In this document: piece by piece, positions 6,149-7,798 of the stretch
How the letters are laid out: each line of letters opens with the position of its first letter
Numbering within the stretch: position 1 is the stretch's first letter
NCBI GenBank assembly: GCA_946479725.1
Contig: CAMLHB010000109.1
Span: 1-7,798 of the forward strand
Source of the DNA: an uncultured Actinomycetes bacterium
Lineage (GTDB): Bacteria; Actinomycetota; Thermoleophilia; Solirubrobacterales; 70-9
Direction of reading: 5' to 3'
Length of the DNA: 7,798 bases
Program-made: the position numbers and the translations under genes
Notes under the pieces: model-generated
Database searches by the model: none
Told to the model about the DNA's origin: nothing
Seen by the model: only the letters and a program-made list of their open reading frames with translations

Positions 6149-6172
6149 GGCCCGAGACAAGGTTTTCGGGTC
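6149..6172 (+). terminator. Possible weak hairpin terminator after folD
   Basis: GGCCCGAG at 6149-6156 can pair with 6165-6172 (TTCGGGTC) in an 8-pair stem that includes two G-U pairs, around an 8-base loop. It begins 12 bases after the folD stop. No T-run follows; the next bases are pyrimidine-rich (CTCCCTCTC). Termination is plausible but unproven. Confidence 0.3.
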
Positions 6173-6186
6173 TCCCTCTCGTATAT

Positions 6187-6212
6187 CTCCTTGAATGGCA
6201 ACCTCAAGGAGG
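6187..6212 (+). promoter_or_regulatory. Inverted repeat that includes the Shine-Dalgarno sequence of the membrane-protein gene
   Basis: CTCCTTGA (6187-6194) is the exact reverse complement of TCAAGGAG (6204-6211), with a nine-base loop; one more U-G pair joins 6186 and 6212. The right arm is the strong Shine-Dalgarno sequence AAGGAGG (6206-6212), five bases before ATG 6218. If the left arm is transcribed, the hairpin would block ribosome entry. However, a -10-like TATATC lies at 6182-6187; if that is used, transcription would start near 6194 and the repeat would act only as DNA. Both readings are open. Confidence 0.5.
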
Positions 6213-6217
6213 AAGAG

Positions 6218-6817
6218 ATGGACGCGGACAGGCTGAGCACGGGGGAGAAGATCGCCGGCGTATCGGCCGTCCTTCTCTTCATCTTCATGTTCTTCGATTG
6301 GTTCAACGCCGAAGTGTCGGTCAACAGCGGCGGCTTCGTGGGCAGCGCCAGCAGCGGCGGCAACGCCTGGGAAGCCTTCGGCGGGATCGACCTCTTTCTG
6401 CTGCTGACGGTCGTCGTCGCGGTCGCGGTCGCAGTGATCCGGCTGACCGACGCGGTCTTCGAGCCGCCGTTCCCACTCAACGTCGCCGTCGTCGTGCTCG
6501 GCGGCGTCTCGGTGCTGCTCGTCCTCTACCGGATCATCGACCCGCCCGGCGGCGGCGAGCTTGCCGGCGTCTCGGTCGACATCAGCCCCACCGTCGGCGC
6601 CTTCCTCGGGCTGATCGCGGCCGCGGGCATCACCTACGGCGGTTACCGGGCGATGCAGGAAGAAGGGACCTCCTTCGGCGACATCGGCGACCAGCTCTCG
6701 AGCGGTCGCGGCACCGGCACCGGTGCCACTCCGCCGCAGCAGCCGCCCGCGGCTACTCCACCGCCTCCGACGCCCCCGCCGCCGAGCTCGGGCCAGGGCG
6801 GTCCGCCGCCCCAGTAG
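6218..6817 (+). CDS. Four-helix membrane protein with proline-rich C-terminal tail, unknown function
   Basis: The 199-residue product has four predicted membrane segments: about 11-29 (IAGVSAVLLFIFMFFDWF), 55-76, 87-106 and 124-144. The loop between helices 1 and 2 (31-54) is rich in Gly and Ser; after helix 4 comes a short polar stretch and then a Gly/Thr/Pro/Gln tail (164-199) containing PPPPTPPPP. Such tails are typically flexible and may bind partners or cross a cell-envelope layer. ATG 6218 is chosen because AAGGAGG sits five bases upstream; an in-frame TTG at 6191 would add nine residues and would put the Shine-Dalgarno sequence inside the gene. I do not recognise a named family. The last 65 bases overlap the 3' end of the convergent oxidoreductase gene. 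Coding reality is supported by the ribosome-binding site and the clear helix pattern; the end of the tail is the least certain part. Confidence 0.8.
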   Translation: MDADRLSTGEKIAGVSAVLLFIFMFFDWFNAEVSVNSGGFVGSASSGGNAWEAFGGIDLFLLLTVVVAVAVAVIRLTDAVFEPPFPLNVAVVVLGGVSVLLVLYRIIDPPGGGELAGVSVDISPTVGAFLGLIAAAGITYGGYRAMQEEGTSFGDIGDQLSSGRGTGTGATPPQQPPAATPPPPTPPPPSSGQGGPPPQ

Positions 6818-7798
6818 CCACTCCTCTGGCGACCTGCTTGGCGAAGGCGATGATGGTCATCATCGGGTTGACGCCGACGGAGGTCGGGAAGAGCGAGGCG
6901 TCGGCGACGTAGAGGCCGGCGGTGCCGTTGACCGAGCCGTCGACGGCGCAGACTCCACGGCGCGGATCCGCTGAGATCCGCGCCGTCCCCATCGGGTGGA
7001 AGGCCTCCAGCCGCAGCTCCGAGGGCTTGAAGCGGGTGGCCTCGAACTGCGGCAGGTCGCCGGGCTTGAGCACGCCGGCGCGGGCGATGTTGGGGTAGAC
7101 CTCGGTCGCCCCGGCGGCGAAGTGGACTTCGGCGGCGCGGGCGATCCCGAAGGCGACGTGGCGGGCGTCGTCCTCGCTCAGCTTGTAACCGGCGCGGAGC
7201 GCCCCTTCGTTGGCGAGGCCGACGGTGCCCTGCGAGCGGTCGCAGAGGTGAACGCCGATCGAGCCGATGTGGCCGAAGTCGAGCAGCGAGCGCTGGTGCT
7301 CGGCGCCGGTGCCGGCCAGCCAGGCCCCGCCGAAGGCCAGCGGCGTGAAGGTCGCCTCCAGCAGGATCCGATGCTGCGCCTCCCACTGGTCGACGTAGTA
7401 GCTCTGCATCACGCCCTCCCAGCCGCGCACCTCCTCCTCGTAGCGGGCGCCGACCCAGCAAGCCGGATGGATGCGGAGGTGGCGGCCGACCTGGGGCCCG
7501 CCGAGGCCCGAGCGCAGCAGTAGCTCGGGAGTGCCGAAGGCGCCGCCGGCGGCGATCACGGCGCGCCTGGCGCGGACGGTGAAGGGGCGCTGGCGTCCGC
7601 TCTCCTCGCGGGCCGAGCAGGAGACCCCGACCGCGCGGCCGTCCTCGACCAGCACCCGCTGCGCTTCCGCGCCCGCCCGGATCCGGGCGCCGGCGGCGAC
7701 GGCGCGAGGGAGGTAGCTGACGTGCATCCCCTGCTTGGCGTCGATCGCACAGCCGCAGGGACAGGAGCTGCACTGGACGCAGATGCCGGCGTTGCGGT
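6753..7798 (-). CDS. GMC-family FAD-dependent oxidoreductase, C-terminal part (partial)
   Basis: The gene reads leftward and begins beyond the right edge; 347 residues are visible, and the N-terminal FAD-binding Rossmann motif is outside the window. Visible residues 85-99 (GAFGTPELLLRSGLG) fit GMC oxidoreductase signature 2. Near the C-terminus are EAFHPMGTARI, holding the catalytic histidine (visible residue 267), and DASLFPTSVGVNPMMT, holding the paired Asn (residue 310). At the edge, CVQCSSCPCGCAIDAKQG followed by YLPRA matches the Cys-rich segment of long-chain alcohol oxidase and related GMC enzymes, here with five cysteines in 11 residues. Such enzymes oxidise alcohols or sterols with FAD; the substrate is not readable. 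An ATG at 7727 opens a frame, but the upstream residues are clearly part of the family, so it is not the start. The 3' end overlaps the membrane-protein gene by 65 bases, and the last residues (SSAAGASEAVE) are low-complexity. Confidence 0.9.
   Translation of the reverse strand, partial: RNAGICVQCSSCPCGCAIDAKQGMHVSYLPRAVAAGARIRAGAEAQRVLVEDGRAVGVSCSAREESGRQRPFTVRARRAVIAAGGAFGTPELLLRSGLGGPQVGRHLRIHPACWVGARYEEEVRGWEGVMQSYYVDQWEAQHRILLEATFTPLAFGGAWLAGTGAEHQRSLLDFGHIGSIGVHLCDRSQGTVGLANEGALRAGYKLSEDDARHVAFGIARAAEVHFAAGATEVYPNIARAGVLKPGDLPQFEATRFKPSELRLEAFHPMGTARISADPRRGVCAVDGSVNGTAGLYVADASLFPTSVGVNPMMTIIAFAKQVARGVATGAADRPGPSSAAGASEAVE
6957..6986. repeat. 12-bp perfect inverted repeat inside the GMC gene
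   Basis: ACGGCGCGGATC (6957-6968) and GATCCGCGCCGT (6975-6986) are exact reverse complements with a six-base loop. On the minus strand it encodes residues around TARISADPRR, next to the catalytic HPMG. It is the strongest simple hairpin I noticed in the window. It lies in a conserved coding stretch, so it may be a by-product of the codons; a structural role in the mRNA is possible but unproven. Confidence 0.6.

Noticed and set aside
6191..6217. TTG 6191 as the start of the membrane protein
   Set aside because: It would put the strong AAGGAGG inside the gene and has no ribosome-binding site of its own; ATG 6218 is ideally spaced.
6643..7773. A minus-strand frame of 376 codons over the GMC gene
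   Set aside because: It is a shifted frame, very rich in Arg and Pro; the neighbouring frame has GMC signature 2 and the HPMG and NPM motifs.
1..7798. CRISPR arrays, tRNA or rRNA genes, insertion sequences, attachment sites, toxin-antitoxin or defence genes
   Set aside because: I looked for regularly spaced repeats, cloverleaf stems, transposase motifs and terminal repeats and found none; almost all the DNA is accounted for by the listed genes.

Overview
The window is chromosomal DNA from a very GC-rich bacterium. It reads as an actinobacterium: third codon positions are strongly G/C, GTG and TTG starts are common, and at least two genes appear leaderless, with a TANNNT -10 box six bases before the start codon. 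The gene set and protein style recall the Thermoleophilia/Solirubrobacterales branch, but that placement is a guess from recollection, not a search result. I see no rRNA, tRNA, insertion sequence, CRISPR array or phage gene.

Layout. At the left edge (1-119, minus strand) lies the first part of a response-regulator receiver domain. It diverges from an Rrf2-family regulator (223-621), which is followed by cysK (654-1577) and, overlapping by 4 bases, cysE (1574-2302). Next come an extremely acidic lipoprotein of unknown role (2382-2969), a PcrA/UvrD helicase (3016-5283) and folD (5285-6136), which starts one base after the helicase stop. After these are a four-helix membrane protein with a proline-rich tail (6218-6817) and, convergent with it, the C-terminal two thirds or so of a GMC-type flavin oxidoreductase (minus strand, 6753 to beyond the window).

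The genes at 223-2302 form a cysteine-synthesis unit. CysE acetylates serine, CysK replaces the acetyl group with sulfide, and the Rrf2 protein is the probable regulator. The Rrf2 protein has no cysteine and ends in Met-Tyr-Phe-Ile. That resembles the tail of Bacillus CymR, which docks with CysK, and the C-terminal Ile that CysE uses in enteric bacteria. The CysE here has no C-terminal Ile; it ends in a helix and a Gly/Ser-rich tail. The simplest reading is a CymR-like circuit in which CysK serves as the cysteine-status sensor for the Rrf2 repressor. This is the most interesting system in the window.

Other points worth a second look: the lipoprotein uses GAA for all 35 of its glutamates while its neighbours use GAG almost throughout; an inverted repeat pairs with the ribosome-binding site of the membrane-protein gene; a 10-bp inverted repeat sits over the pcrA promoter and start; the two convergent genes at the right overlap by 65 bp; and the GMC enzyme carries a dense cysteine cluster.
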